From positions 62,001 through 126,000 of the forward strand of contig NZ_JAERVK010000014.1 in the NCBI RefSeq assembly GCF_016745425.1: DNA of 64,000 bases, written 5' to 3'. The notes beneath the pieces were generated by a model, which was not told the DNA's origin, did no database searches, and was given only the letters and a program-made list of their open reading frames with translations. Made by a program: the position numbers and the translations under genes. Shown piece by piece: positions 36,507 through 44,684 of the stretch. Every line of letters begins with the position of its first letter. Within the stretch, counting starts at the first letter, position 1. This stretch comes from Candidatus Methylomicrobium oryzae (GTDB lineage: Bacteria > Pseudomonadota > Gammaproteobacteria > Methylococcales > Methylomonadaceae).

Positions 36507-38321
36507 ATGAATATCGAGGGGAGTAAATTAGCCTCCGTACTCCAGCCGGTTGCGGCTGAAGGGAGTGGACAATCGTTGATCGATAACGGCCCCTCGACAA
36601 GGGGATTTGCGGACGCCTTGCGGGGACAGTTGGCGTCATTGGGCGAGGCCAAAGCGAAGGGGACGTTACCGCCGGGACAGTACGCTGCTCCGGTTGCGCT
36701 TCAACAGGCGAATCCGCGGGCCCGTCTTGCCGAATTTTCGGAGCTGCCGAGCGATCGGCAATCTGACGCGACGACCCTGCCGCTTTTGCCGGAGCCGATC
36801 GATCAGGCTTTGACGCAGCCGGAAGCCGTCGATCTTGGCTTGCCGGCCAATGCGGCTTTTCAGAACAGCCGAACTTCGGCGCAACCAACCGCCGGGGATG
36901 CGGGGACAGGCGCAGCCGACCAGGCGGCCGATACCAAAGCCGCCCTGGAGGCTGTGACGGACAGCTTGAGTTACAGTGCGAAAGGAAATGCCGAAGGTGC
37001 ATCGCTCCCTACGGCGGAACATCCTGCAGGACAGTATCCGGGAGAGCGGCAATCTGTTGCGGAGCATTCCGTGAAACCCGCCGATATCAGCAAAGACAGC
37101 GATTCCGAAGTTGTGCCGACGGTCGCTTCGGCTCAGGAAATGTCTTTAGTGGAAGCTATCGAATTCCGCCCGCAAACGGGCGAAACTCCGGCGGAGCGTC
37201 AAGGTACTAGACCGGAGTGGGTGCAAACGCCCGAAGGTTCGAATCGGGGCGGACTGGTACATCCGCAAAATCCGGTCCAACCGGCAAAAAACGGGCCGTC
37301 AAGCCTTGAATCCGGTGGAAACGCCGGCAATAAGCCAAACGAGAGTGCGCTTCTACCCGAGACCATCGAACTATCCCGTCAAAAAATTGACCAGGCCAAC
37401 TCTACGGTTCATGCGGATGGCGCAAAAAAGAAGGAACAAGAGTTAGATAAAGACACCGACGAGCCGGCGCAGACTATACCCTCCATGACCGCATTGACGT
37501 CGACGTCCGTACCGCCTCAGCCTATGTCCCCGGCTGTCGGCGAAGAAAAGGGCATTGATGATTTCGGAAACGAAGAAGCAGGGCGCAAAATATCGCCCCA
37601 ATCATTTATTAAGCCGTTATTCGAAGAATTGAAATCGAATGGCGTAGGAGCGCAGGCGCTATCCGAAGACGCCTCGAAGCAGGATGGAGCATTTGGCCGG
37701 ATCGTCAAGGAATTTCAATTTCCGAATGTCGATATCCCGGAAAAATCGCTGTCTTCGAACGATGCGAATTTGAACGAAGCCGGCCTTTCTATTCCGGATA
37801 CGGACAATGCCTCGCTCCGCGGCATGGCGGAGGTTGTCCAATCCAATCGGCAGCCTTCTGAAAACCGGACGGATACGCCTGCAATGACCAAGCCGCTACA
37901 TCATCCCGACTGGAACAAAGATTTGGGAGAACGGATTTTGTGGATGAACAATAAAGAATTGTCCGCCGCCGAAATCAAGTTGAATCCGGAGCATCTCGGG
38001 CCGATTTCGGTACGTATCGAAATGCAGAACGATCAGGCAACGATCGCGTTTACGGCGCAGCACGCCGCGGTACGTGAGGTGCTGGAAGCGTCCATTCCCA
38101 AATTGCGCGAGATGATGAGCGAGCAGCAGCTCAATCTGACGGACGTCAATATTTCGCAAAATACGTCTTCAGGCCAACAGCAGCAACAATCCTCTTTTCA
38201 GCAGTCGCCGAAGCATTTCGAAGGAGGGGGGCATCTGGCGGGTAGCATGGCCGAAGCGGGTGAAGAGCCTGAGAGCGGAGGTGCCGTCGTCAATAAAGGA
38301 TTATTGAATATTTATGCTTGA
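36507..38321 (+). CDS. fliK: FliK, hook-length control protein
   Basis: The 604-residue protein has a long, poorly conserved, Pro/Ala/Ser/Gln-rich N-terminal ruler region. Its globular C-terminal domain (about 455-560) includes AEIKLNPEHLGPISVRIEMQ, the FliK substrate-switch domain that contacts FlhB. A Gln-rich tail follows (GQQQQQSSFQQS). FliK measures hook length and triggers the export switch. ATG at 36507 is chosen over GTG at 36501. Confidence 0.93.
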   Translation: MNIEGSKLASVLQPVAAEGSGQSLIDNGPSTRGFADALRGQLASLGEAKAKGTLPPGQYAAPVALQQANPRARLAEFSELPSDRQSDATTLPLLPEPIDQALTQPEAVDLGLPANAAFQNSRTSAQPTAGDAGTGAADQAADTKAALEAVTDSLSYSAKGNAEGASLPTAEHPAGQYPGERQSVAEHSVKPADISKDSDSEVVPTVASAQEMSLVEAIEFRPQTGETPAERQGTRPEWVQTPEGSNRGGLVHPQNPVQPAKNGPSSLESGGNAGNKPNESALLPETIELSRQKIDQANSTVHADGAKKKEQELDKDTDEPAQTIPSMTALTSTSVPPQPMSPAVGEEKGIDDFGNEEAGRKISPQSFIKPLFEELKSNGVGAQALSEDASKQDGAFGRIVKEFQFPNVDIPEKSLSSNDANLNEAGLSIPDTDNASLRGMAEVVQSNRQPSENRTDTPAMTKPLHHPDWNKDLGERILWMNNKELSAAEIKLNPEHLGPISVRIEMQNDQATIAFTAQHAAVREVLEASIPKLREMMSEQQLNLTDVNISQNTSSGQQQQQSSFQQSPKHFEGGGHLAGSMAEAGEEPESGGAVVNKGLLNIYA

Positions 38322-38413
38322 TGTGCGCGGAAGTCTGGGCTGTCAAAATGTGGAAAGCTTTGGCATTAAATATGCTAGATAATTGCCGAGTCAGAAAACC
38401 GGCAAATTTTGCG

Positions 38414-39112
38414 ATGAAGATTCTATATAGCATTTGCGTATTGGCCTGGATGTGGATGAATCCGGCCAGGGCGGAACAGCCTTTGCAATCCCATGAAAGC
38501 ATTTATGAAACCGTAAAGGATTATATCGAGCAAAATATCAGCCCGATGTACGAATATGAGGTCAGCGTGGTTCCGATCGACAATCTATTGACGTTGTCCG
38601 CCTGTTTGGAGCCGCTGCAAGCCTATACGACGAGCGATTTGAGCAAAGCCTCAGGGCGGGTTGCGGTAGGCGTACGCTGCAACTCGGGAAACAGATGGTC
38701 GATATTCGTTACTGCCATCGTCAAGTTTTATCAGGAAGTTCCGGTCCTGACGCAGCCCGTACATCGTGGCGATATCATTACCCGGCAACACTTTACCTTC
38801 GAGAAAAGAGAAATCGCCCGGCTGGGCGACGCTGTCGCCGCCCAGCCCGAGCAGCTCGAAAACAAACAAGCCACGCGTTTTCTGCCGGCAGGAGTCGTTC
38901 TCAGCCCCCGATTGGTTGCCGAGCCGATACTGATAAGACGGGGAGAAAAAATCGCCATTACGTCCAGCCGGCCCGGCTTTGAAGTCCGAATGAACGGCCA
39001 GGCGATGATGGACGGTGCGCGGGGTCAAAAGATTCGGGTTAAGAACGAAAGTTCGGGGCGCGTCATTAGCGCCTCCGTAGTAGAATCGGGGATCGTATCG
39101 GTTGATTATTAA
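38414..39112 (+). CDS. flgA: FlgA, P-ring assembly chaperone
   Basis: The 232-residue protein has a signal peptide (MKILYSICVLAWMWMNPARA) and a C-terminal SAF-like domain ending VKNESSGRVISASVVESGIV. FlgA is a periplasmic chaperone for the P-ring protein FlgI. The ATG at 38414 gives a clean signal peptide, whereas upstream ATGs in the same frame (38348 and earlier) would bury it. A weak sigma-28-like pair (TAAA at 38367, GCCGAGTC at 38385, 14-base spacer) lies upstream. flgM and flgN follow. Confidence 0.92.
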   Translation: MKILYSICVLAWMWMNPARAEQPLQSHESIYETVKDYIEQNISPMYEYEVSVVPIDNLLTLSACLEPLQAYTTSDLSKASGRVAVGVRCNSGNRWSIFVTAIVKFYQEVPVLTQPVHRGDIITRQHFTFEKREIARLGDAVAAQPEQLENKQATRFLPAGVVLSPRLVAEPILIRRGEKIAITSSRPGFEVRMNGQAMMDGARGQKIRVKNESSGRVISASVVESGIVSVDY

Positions 39113-39133
39113 AGGGCCTATCAAAAAAACTGT

Positions 39134-39160
39134 TAAAGTTTTACTATACCCTGCCGCTAG
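39134..39160 (+). promoter_or_regulatory. Sigma-28 (FliA) promoter of flgMN
   Basis: TAAA at 39134-39137 and GCCGCTAG at 39153-39160 are separated by exactly 15 bases, against the consensus TAAA-N15-GCCGATAA. It lies 36 bases before flgM, a gene with a sigma-28 promoter in many bacteria. This would let FliA raise its own inhibitor. Confidence 0.7.
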
Positions 39161-39195
39161 TTAGGTATAGATAGAGCGAAATAGAGGTATTTGAT

Positions 39196-39498
39196 ATGGC
39201 CATAGAACCCATCGCCGGAAGACTTAGCAGTCTTGCCCCGGTTAAACCCGTCAAAAAGGCTGACGCCGACGATCAAAAGCAGGTGTCGGCCAAGACCGTC
39301 AAACATGAAGACGATACTCTCGCCTCCACGGTTATACGGGACTTTAAAAAAGCGGTCGAATTATCGCCCGCCGCCACTCTTGATGTTGATCGAATCAACG
39401 CGGTAAAGAAGGCGCTTGCCGAAGGAAAGTATCAGATCGATGCTGAAAAGATCGCCCAAAAAATGATTGAATTTGAAAAATTATTGCCGCCGGATTAA
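39196..39498 (+). CDS. flgM: FlgM, anti-sigma-28 factor
   Basis: The 100-residue protein has a disordered N-terminus and the conserved C-terminal FlgM helix region (VDRINAVKKALAEGKYQID; KIAQKMIEFEKLL). It binds FliA until it is exported through the finished hook. It is preceded by a sigma-28 promoter and followed after 12 bases by flgN. Confidence 0.95.
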   Translation: MAIEPIAGRLSSLAPVKPVKKADADDQKQVSAKTVKHEDDTLASTVIRDFKKAVELSPAATLDVDRINAVKKALAEGKYQIDAEKIAQKMIEFEKLLPPD

Positions 39499-39510
39499 CG
39501 GTACTTGACC

Positions 39511-40005
39511 ATGATAGAAAAAATATTTCCTCTCATCGAAAAACAGATCCTCAGTATTCTGCCGTTGGTTGAATTACTCTATCAGCAGCTCAATCAGGAG
39601 GCCGAAAACCTGAAACAGACGCCGCAAGCCGAGCTGATCGGTTTTATCGCGAGCAACAAAAGTCAGCTCGTCGAACAGATGGAGCGGGTGAACCGGCAAC
39701 TGGGCGAGTTATTGGCCCTGGAAAAGTTGCCCAATAATCGGGAAGGGATTTCGCTATGCTTTCAGCGCGCCGAAGCTGCGGGATTTTCTACCTCGGAAGC
39801 AGCCCGCAGCTGGGCACAAGTCGTCCGGCTTTCCGCGGACTGTAAAGCGCTAAACGAACGCAACGGGGCATGCATCGATCTTCTGTCGCGCCATGCCAAG
39901 CGCTCTTTGCAGATTATTAAAGGCAAACCGCAAATTGGAAATACTTATGGGCCCGACGGCATTGCCAAAACCGACTATTTGGGCCACACCCTCATATCGG
40001 TATAG
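39511..40005 (+). CDS. flgN: FlgN, hook-filament junction chaperone
   Basis: The 164-residue helical protein has the FlgN-type pattern (LLYQQLNQEAENLKQTP) and a C-terminal segment ending in TYGPDGIAKTDYLGHTLISV (quoted once). FlgN chaperones FlgK and FlgL for export. ATG at 39511 is preferred to TTG at 39505. It is the last flagellar gene before the accessory island; the next flagellar gene is flgB at 62130. Confidence 0.9.
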   Translation: MIEKIFPLIEKQILSILPLVELLYQQLNQEAENLKQTPQAELIGFIASNKSQLVEQMERVNRQLGELLALEKLPNNREGISLCFQRAEAAGFSTSEAARSWAQVVRLSADCKALNERNGACIDLLSRHAKRSLQIIKGKPQIGNTYGPDGIAKTDYLGHTLISV

Positions 40006-40312
40006 TGCAAAAATTGTCGGCTCTGAGTCCGGGGCTCTGTGTCGAAACTAACGGTTTTGATGTTTAGATGGTTGTTGATGTAATCCGCCCGCGCAAAGCG
40101 CAAGAAATTGTGGCAACGTTGCTTTCCAGAGGGTTGTACGTTTCGTGGATGTTTTTTGAAATAGCGGTTCATCCATCGTGAGATTGCCGACTTAACCGTA
40201 TTTTCAACCATAAAGGCAAAATAAGCTCCGTAATACCTGCTCGATAGGCTAACTGATCAGTTGGATGCTGTCACGCGCCGAGGCGACCGAATTCATAACA
40301 GTTAGACGTTTT
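40006..40312. other. Junction between the flagellar cluster and the accessory island
   Basis: These 307 bases hold no convincing gene. A 78-codon minus-strand frame (39975-40211) starting MVENTVKSAISRWMNRYF overlaps the end of flgN and looks like a chance frame or a decayed mobile-element fragment. No direct repeat, tRNA or integrase was seen that would mark the insertion point. Confidence 0.4.
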
Positions 40313-40951
40313 TTACTTAGCAGCAGATGCCGATGCTAGTACATTACAAATGAGTTGCTCGCCTGAATTCCATGCAGCTCTCCAGAAAATCAATAATTCC
40401 AGGAGAACAATACTCAAATAAAATGCCCAGTTGACATCAGGTTTGAAGAACAGCCCAGCAACAATAAATGCTCCGAGGAATAGATAAACTAATGATGTCA
40501 GATCTCTGAACATTAGCCACATGCGATGCGCATGGGAAACCGCGGGGACTTTTTCGTGTTTCTTGAATATTCGATACCAAACCTTGTTTTCAATTTCTGG
40601 TGTTAAAGACCATTGATCTTGCAACTCAGGAAATTCTGTTTTTAATCGATCATAATCCACTCGCATATCGCGTTGAGCATAGATTGAAAATGCTCGGTAA
40701 CCGGGGGCTGCATAGGGCCAGCGTAAATAAACCAGTGCATCTTTAATCTGTCTTGGAAGCATCAGGCCCAATGCTCCGATGGTCGCTGTCGACCCAGCTG
40801 CGGCTAATCCGGAAAGTTTCCAGTTGGTCAGAAATGAAGCAACGGTTTGAGTATCTATTTCGACTCCCTGCGAGAAGAAATATATTAGCCCGGTGTTAAT
40901 CAATGTAACGGGCACGATACTTGGCATATTGAGAGTTTTTAACGATGGCAT
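40313..40951 (-). CDS. Four-helix membrane protein of the E2-E1-JAB operon
   Basis: I do not recognise this 212-residue protein. It has predicted membrane helices at about 11-28, 46-65, 151-169 and 174-192. Between helices 2 and 3 lies a soluble region of about 85 residues with conserved-looking aromatic/basic motifs (RVDYDRLKTEFPEL; VWYRIFKKHEKVP; HAHRMWLMFRD). The ATG has a strong AGGAG 8 bases upstream and lies 11 bases after the E2-E1-JAB stop, so the two are co-transcribed. In CBASS and related cassettes this position is often held by a membrane-disrupting effector, which is the working guess. Confidence 0.7.
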   Translation of the reverse strand: MPSLKTLNMPSIVPVTLINTGLIYFFSQGVEIDTQTVASFLTNWKLSGLAAAGSTATIGALGLMLPRQIKDALVYLRWPYAAPGYRAFSIYAQRDMRVDYDRLKTEFPELQDQWSLTPEIENKVWYRIFKKHEKVPAVSHAHRMWLMFRDLTSLVYLFLGAFIVAGLFFKPDVNWAFYLSIVLLELLIFWRAAWNSGEQLICNVLASASAAK

Positions 40952-40962
40952 TCGATATTCTC

Positions 40963-43239
40963 CTATGGATTTGTGACTGGACCAGGTACTGCTATTAACC
41001 CTTGTGGCCGATAAATTAAACAGACGCTTGGAACGTTGCCCCGCTCTCTCGTCAGTTCCGCCAATGTGCTTCGGTCTTTCCCGGACGCGCCGCCACCATT
41101 CGGATGACTGTGCCAAGTTCCCAAATAGGTGAGCGTATGGCTCGTAGTCTTTTCAATAACACTGATATGCTTTTTCAGGCCTTTAATACCAAGCACGAAT
41201 TCGTCAGTTCGAAATTCACTATCCGTAGGAGGCGGAAGAAGGCCGGTGACATAAATGACTTGTCTCCCCCAATTGATGTGTCCAATTAAGACGCCTCCGG
41301 TTTCGAATGGTCTGCGCTGCTCAGCCTCCATGCGCATCTGATCTTTTAAGGCAACAGGAATTCTTAGCTCCCATTTTGATGTGTCACCAATATAGAGAAT
41401 TTCGATTTTGGTCGTAGGTTGGCTCAGCCAGTTCACTCCTAGACCATCTTCCGTAAGCAATCCAACCAGAAGTTCTCCTGCTTTTGGAATGCCGTTGTCG
41501 AGTAGCTGTGATGTTCGCTCAGAAATACCCGCTGAGAACAACGAGATCTTTGCGTCAGACATTTTCATCGAGAACGATGCGCAGCCTTGGCCGGTGTTTA
41601 TACGATCAAAATTAGTGGCTTGATATAACGCAGTTCCAATCAGGCTGGAATCCCAGCCTAGTTGATAAAGTTGGGCAACCAAATCATCGATTCTTGGATT
41701 ACGATCTTTTCCTTCCAGGCCGAAAAATCCAACTTTTCCGCGACCATACAGTGCAACTTGCAGCAGTGGTGCACCAAAATACTTTGAGCTAGTCATGCAA
41801 AGAGCATCTTGAACAGATCTCGAAGCCGTCGCATCGATAATTAGCCCGTTACATTTTGTAAATAGATCGGGCTTGGTTTGCAAAAGGGAAATGACATCTT
41901 TATAGGAATTATTGACTTGAGTAACTTTGGCACCAACTTGCGATAGGAGGTTTTGCGTTAACCAAAACTTGGGTGCCATAAATTCGGCAGCGGCCAGATT
42001 CGCCACAGCATGTCTCGCAATATTATGTGGCGAAAAACAATCCTTATCATAAAGCCTAAAGGGACCATGCCCAGAGCGAGCGAGATGCATGGCAATTTTT
42101 GAGCCCAGGCTGCCACAGCCTATCATGGCAATTTCCTTGCGGCGGTCTGCTTCATTGAAATTACGATCCGAAGTTTCGGCTAGTAACTGCTGACTCACTT
42201 TCTGAATCAGCACTAATGGGAATAGCGATGTTCGCGTCAATTGCAATCGGTGGTTTTTGTCCGAAGTAAAAGTAATTCCATAGGGTATGATTTCAATATC
42301 ACTGGCTTCACCGATCAGATTACAGGGGCGTTTCACAGCAAATAGGACTGCAACCTCGAGCGTCTGCTCTATCAAAGGTAGGACAATGTTTTCGGTAATC
42401 TCCTTCAGACGGTTTTCCAATCCAGTTCGACAGCCATAGCTTTCGGCTCTGACCAATAACTGTTCAAGGCAATCGACATTATCCGGCTGGTAAACATCAA
42501 TCGTTTTCTTGGTGCCGCCTGAAATAACCATTGCCAACGAAAAATTGCTTCTAAACGGTGAGTGCTCATTGTTTCCTATCCTAAACTTTCGAACGGCTTC
42601 ACCAAGGTTGGGGTATAAGGTACTTTCATCAATAATCCGGCCCGAATGTCCAACGATAGACTGCCAATATTCATACCTAAAATACTGACTTATCGGGTTC
42701 TTCGCGTTGACTATGCGCTCACGAATGATGGAGATATCGCCAACAATCGTCCCATCTACGCTATCCCTACGAATGGGCTCCCACCCCTGGCCAGAGCTAT
42801 CAAGCAACTCGCCAGTCGCGGCCTTGCGTAACCAATCAGCGAGTTGGTTGATAATGCCATTTATCCAATCTGGCTCATGCAATAAGTCGTCAAGTTTGCC
42901 TTCATAAATGCAAGGCGAGACCAACTCCCCTGGTCTGCCAGGATTGATATGCGGATGAGCGCGATTGAAATCGGCGCGTAAAAAAAGCCTGGGTGCGTGG
43001 GCGGGAAAAGATGTTGGAAACACAATTCTTACCCACTCCATTGCCTTGACACCTGTTGCCGTTATCCCTTTATCCCTTGCATCGCGAGGCAATGGAACGT
43101 CCATGTTAATTTCGATTATCCAATTACCGTGCTTGTCCTTACTGGGCGTGGTGACTACCTCGTTGACAGAAGGATGAGCTAAGATTTGGCCAATCGCAGC
43201 ATTCACAGCGATTGGTAGTTCCTGTGACAGAAATCCCAT
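40963..43239 (-). CDS. Single-chain E2-E1-JAB ubiquitin-conjugation-like enzyme
   Basis: The 758-residue protein fuses three enzymes. Residues about 20-145 form an E2-like domain with candidate catalytic C110 in LVSPCIYEG. Residues about 362-600 form a ThiF/E1 adenylating domain with GCGSLGS (374-380), acidic YDKDCFSPHN (397-406) and candidate cysteine C553 in GQGCASFS. Residues about 630-750 form a JAB/JAMM peptidase with E646 (ETGG), H710 and H712 (HSHP) and D722. This combines the activities of Cap2 and Cap3 in type II CBASS. ATG at 43239 is chosen, 4 bases after the metallo-beta-lactamase stop; a TTG at 43278 is possible. Joining a protein C-terminus to targets is inferred. Confidence 0.88.
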   Translation of the reverse strand: MGFLSQELPIAVNAAIGQILAHPSVNEVVTTPSKDKHGNWIIEINMDVPLPRDARDKGITATGVKAMEWVRIVFPTSFPAHAPRLFLRADFNRAHPHINPGRPGELVSPCIYEGKLDDLLHEPDWINGIINQLADWLRKAATGELLDSSGQGWEPIRRDSVDGTIVGDISIIRERIVNAKNPISQYFRYEYWQSIVGHSGRIIDESTLYPNLGEAVRKFRIGNNEHSPFRSNFSLAMVISGGTKKTIDVYQPDNVDCLEQLLVRAESYGCRTGLENRLKEITENIVLPLIEQTLEVAVLFAVKRPCNLIGEASDIEIIPYGITFTSDKNHRLQLTRTSLFPLVLIQKVSQQLLAETSDRNFNEADRRKEIAMIGCGSLGSKIAMHLARSGHGPFRLYDKDCFSPHNIARHAVANLAAAEFMAPKFWLTQNLLSQVGAKVTQVNNSYKDVISLLQTKPDLFTKCNGLIIDATASRSVQDALCMTSSKYFGAPLLQVALYGRGKVGFFGLEGKDRNPRIDDLVAQLYQLGWDSSLIGTALYQATNFDRINTGQGCASFSMKMSDAKISLFSAGISERTSQLLDNGIPKAGELLVGLLTEDGLGVNWLSQPTTKIEILYIGDTSKWELRIPVALKDQMRMEAEQRRPFETGGVLIGHINWGRQVIYVTGLLPPPTDSEFRTDEFVLGIKGLKKHISVIEKTTSHTLTYLGTWHSHPNGGGASGKDRSTLAELTRERGNVPSVCLIYRPQGLIAVPGPVTNP

Positions 43240-43243
43240 GCGA

Positions 43244-44419
43244 TCAACCGTGTGGCTTGGGGGTTGCGCTTGAGGCAAGACCGGCGCCTAAGGTAATATT
43301 GCTTGCCCGTTTGGGGCTTTTTTGCGGTCCTCCAGATGTTAGAGCGATTCCAATGACCTCTTGGTCTTTGGTGCCTGTGCAGATAAATTCACCACTGACA
43401 TTAGCCGCGATCGCTTCGTATTCTTTTTTGGCGCCCCAGCACGGTGGATCGTTATCATCGTCTTTGATGGCGTTGCTGCTGGCGATAAGTTGGGCGTAGC
43501 GTTCTGCTTGAGACAATGCCGATTTCGCGTCTTCGTCCACTTTAGGGTTTTTGCTGCGACTCCAACTGTCTTCCGACAAACTGTGCCAGGAACAATGATG
43601 CGGCGTTAATAAGATGTCGTAACGTAAACAGTGCGGGGCGTATTGGTGTTTGCGCCATAGTTCGCCCCAGATTGCGACTTCTGCATCGCCTCCACACAAA
43701 AAACGGTTGGTTTTAGGGCCATAAGGCTGTGCTGCAATTTTAAATTGCATGATGACACTTGAGTGATTCTTGGATAGTCGATCTTCGTCCTCTACATCCT
43801 TAGACTGCAACGGGCCGAGTACATACACTTCGACCATTTGCGTTTCCTGCTCATTAATCTTGGTGAAGGTTTGATCAACCTCAGTCAAGATTGCTTCCAA
43901 GCCATCGGTTTTGCCGTTTTCATCCTTGCCGATAATGCGTATGCGGTCACCAGCTTCGCCGATTTTTTGGGTCTCTTTGTACAAGTTGACGCGGCGCTTC
44001 GCTTCGGTATTAAACGCTTTTGCATCTTCGCATAAGGTGTGGCCAGTGCGCCGGTCTGCGCGCCGCCACACGATTGGGGACGACCAAATTTCTTGAATAA
44101 TGATTTTTGCTTGTTCGCCTTCTTTGGGCTCTTTGTAGTCATCAATAGCGCCAAGATGGAAATGTTTAGCCAAGCCTCTCACATGATCTTGGTCTGGATG
44201 AGTTTGCAGGAAGACATCGATGTAAGGGCGGCCTTTCGAATCGTTGTTAAGGCGACTTCTCAGTTCGCTGGCGACATCGAAGTAATCCTCATTGGCTTCG
44301 TCATCAGCGCTTTCGCGGATGTTCATATCGATCAAAATCCTGGTTTGCTTGGCGTCGTCAAGCTCGATCAGTGTCATATCGCCGTTACCAACCGGAAAAA
44401 ATGTAATTCGTGTGCTCAA
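43244..44419 (-). CDS. ComEC-like metallo-beta-lactamase-fold protein with C-terminal glycine tail
   Basis: The 391-residue soluble protein has the MBL fold motifs in the ComEC-type variant: THPDQDH (H74, D76, D78, H79), NHSSVIMQF, the Asp in CGGDAE (D245) and PHHCSWHS (H274, H275), where ComEC usually has HHGS. There is no membrane part. The last 30 residues are low-complexity (Gly/Ser/Pro/Ala) and end KPHG, a tail that could be activated by the E1 domain of the next gene. The start is TTG at 44419 with a strong AGGAG 7 bases upstream. A large inverted repeat precedes it. It may be a nuclease or phosphodiesterase, but the substrate is unknown. Confidence 0.85.
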   Translation of the reverse strand: MSTRITFFPVGNGDMTLIELDDAKQTRILIDMNIRESADDEANEDYFDVASELRSRLNNDSKGRPYIDVFLQTHPDQDHVRGLAKHFHLGAIDDYKEPKEGEQAKIIIQEIWSSPIVWRRADRRTGHTLCEDAKAFNTEAKRRVNLYKETQKIGEAGDRIRIIGKDENGKTDGLEAILTEVDQTFTKINEQETQMVEVYVLGPLQSKDVEDEDRLSKNHSSVIMQFKIAAQPYGPKTNRFLCGGDAEVAIWGELWRKHQYAPHCLRYDILLTPHHCSWHSLSEDSWSRSKNPKVDEDAKSALSQAERYAQLIASSNAIKDDDNDPPCWGAKKEYEAIAANVSGEFICTGTKDQEVIGIALTSGGPQKSPKRASNITLGAGLASSATPKPHG

Positions 44420-44445
44420 GTTGAAGCTCCTAAAAGAAGAGATAA

Positions 44446-44491
44446 CACTACATGTTATGATTATTTAATAAAATAAACACAACATGTAGTG
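44446..44491. promoter_or_regulatory. Perfect 11-base inverted repeat upstream of the metallo-beta-lactamase gene
   Basis: CACTACATGTT (44446-44456) and AACATGTAGTG (44481-44491) are perfect inverted arms 24 bases apart, with a wholly A/T-rich spacer. The nearer arm is 27 bases before the TTG start. Such a dyad fits an operator for a dimeric or tetrameric repressor overlapping the leftward promoter. No regulator gene is visible in either operon. Confidence 0.65.
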
Positions 44492-44611
44492 ACTAGCGTC
44501 AATATAGGGTTGCCTGATTTGATTTCAAGGTTCCCTTTAAATAAAAATTTATCGCATCAAAGTAATTGACGCTAATAATGCTATCACTGTCTTTTAGCGT
44601 GTCAAGAAAAT

Positions 44612-44636
44612 ATTGCATCAACTTGTATGATGCAAT
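44612..44636. promoter_or_regulatory. 25-base palindrome at the restriction-modification promoter
   Basis: ATTGCATCA (44612-44620) and TGATGCAAT (44628-44636) are perfect arms 7 bases apart. The heptamer GCATCAA also occurs at 44554-44560 and 44655-44661. The palindrome overlaps the -35 element of the rightward promoter, as expected for a repressor site. Confidence 0.6.
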
Positions 44637-44651
44637 TATTTTTACTAAGAT
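44623..44651 (+). promoter_or_regulatory. Sigma-70-like promoter of the restriction-modification operon
   Basis: TTGTAT (44623-44628) and TAAGAT (44646-44651) are 17 bases apart. Transcription would begin near 44658, after the ATG at 44652, which supports the ATG at 44685 as the true start of the first gene. Confidence 0.5.
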
Positions 44652-44684
44652 ATGCATCAAAGCACTCACAGTTGTAAGCAAGAC

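Noticed and set aside
39975-40211. A 78-codon minus-strand frame at the end of flgN
   Set aside because: Overlaps flgN, no clear start signal, not recognised as a transposase or toxin. At most a decayed fragment.
40313-44419. Classification as an ordinary type II CBASS system
   Set aside because: E1, E2 and JAB domains are present, but no CD-NTase is encoded in or next to the operon. The third protein is a metallo-beta-lactamase, not a cyclase.
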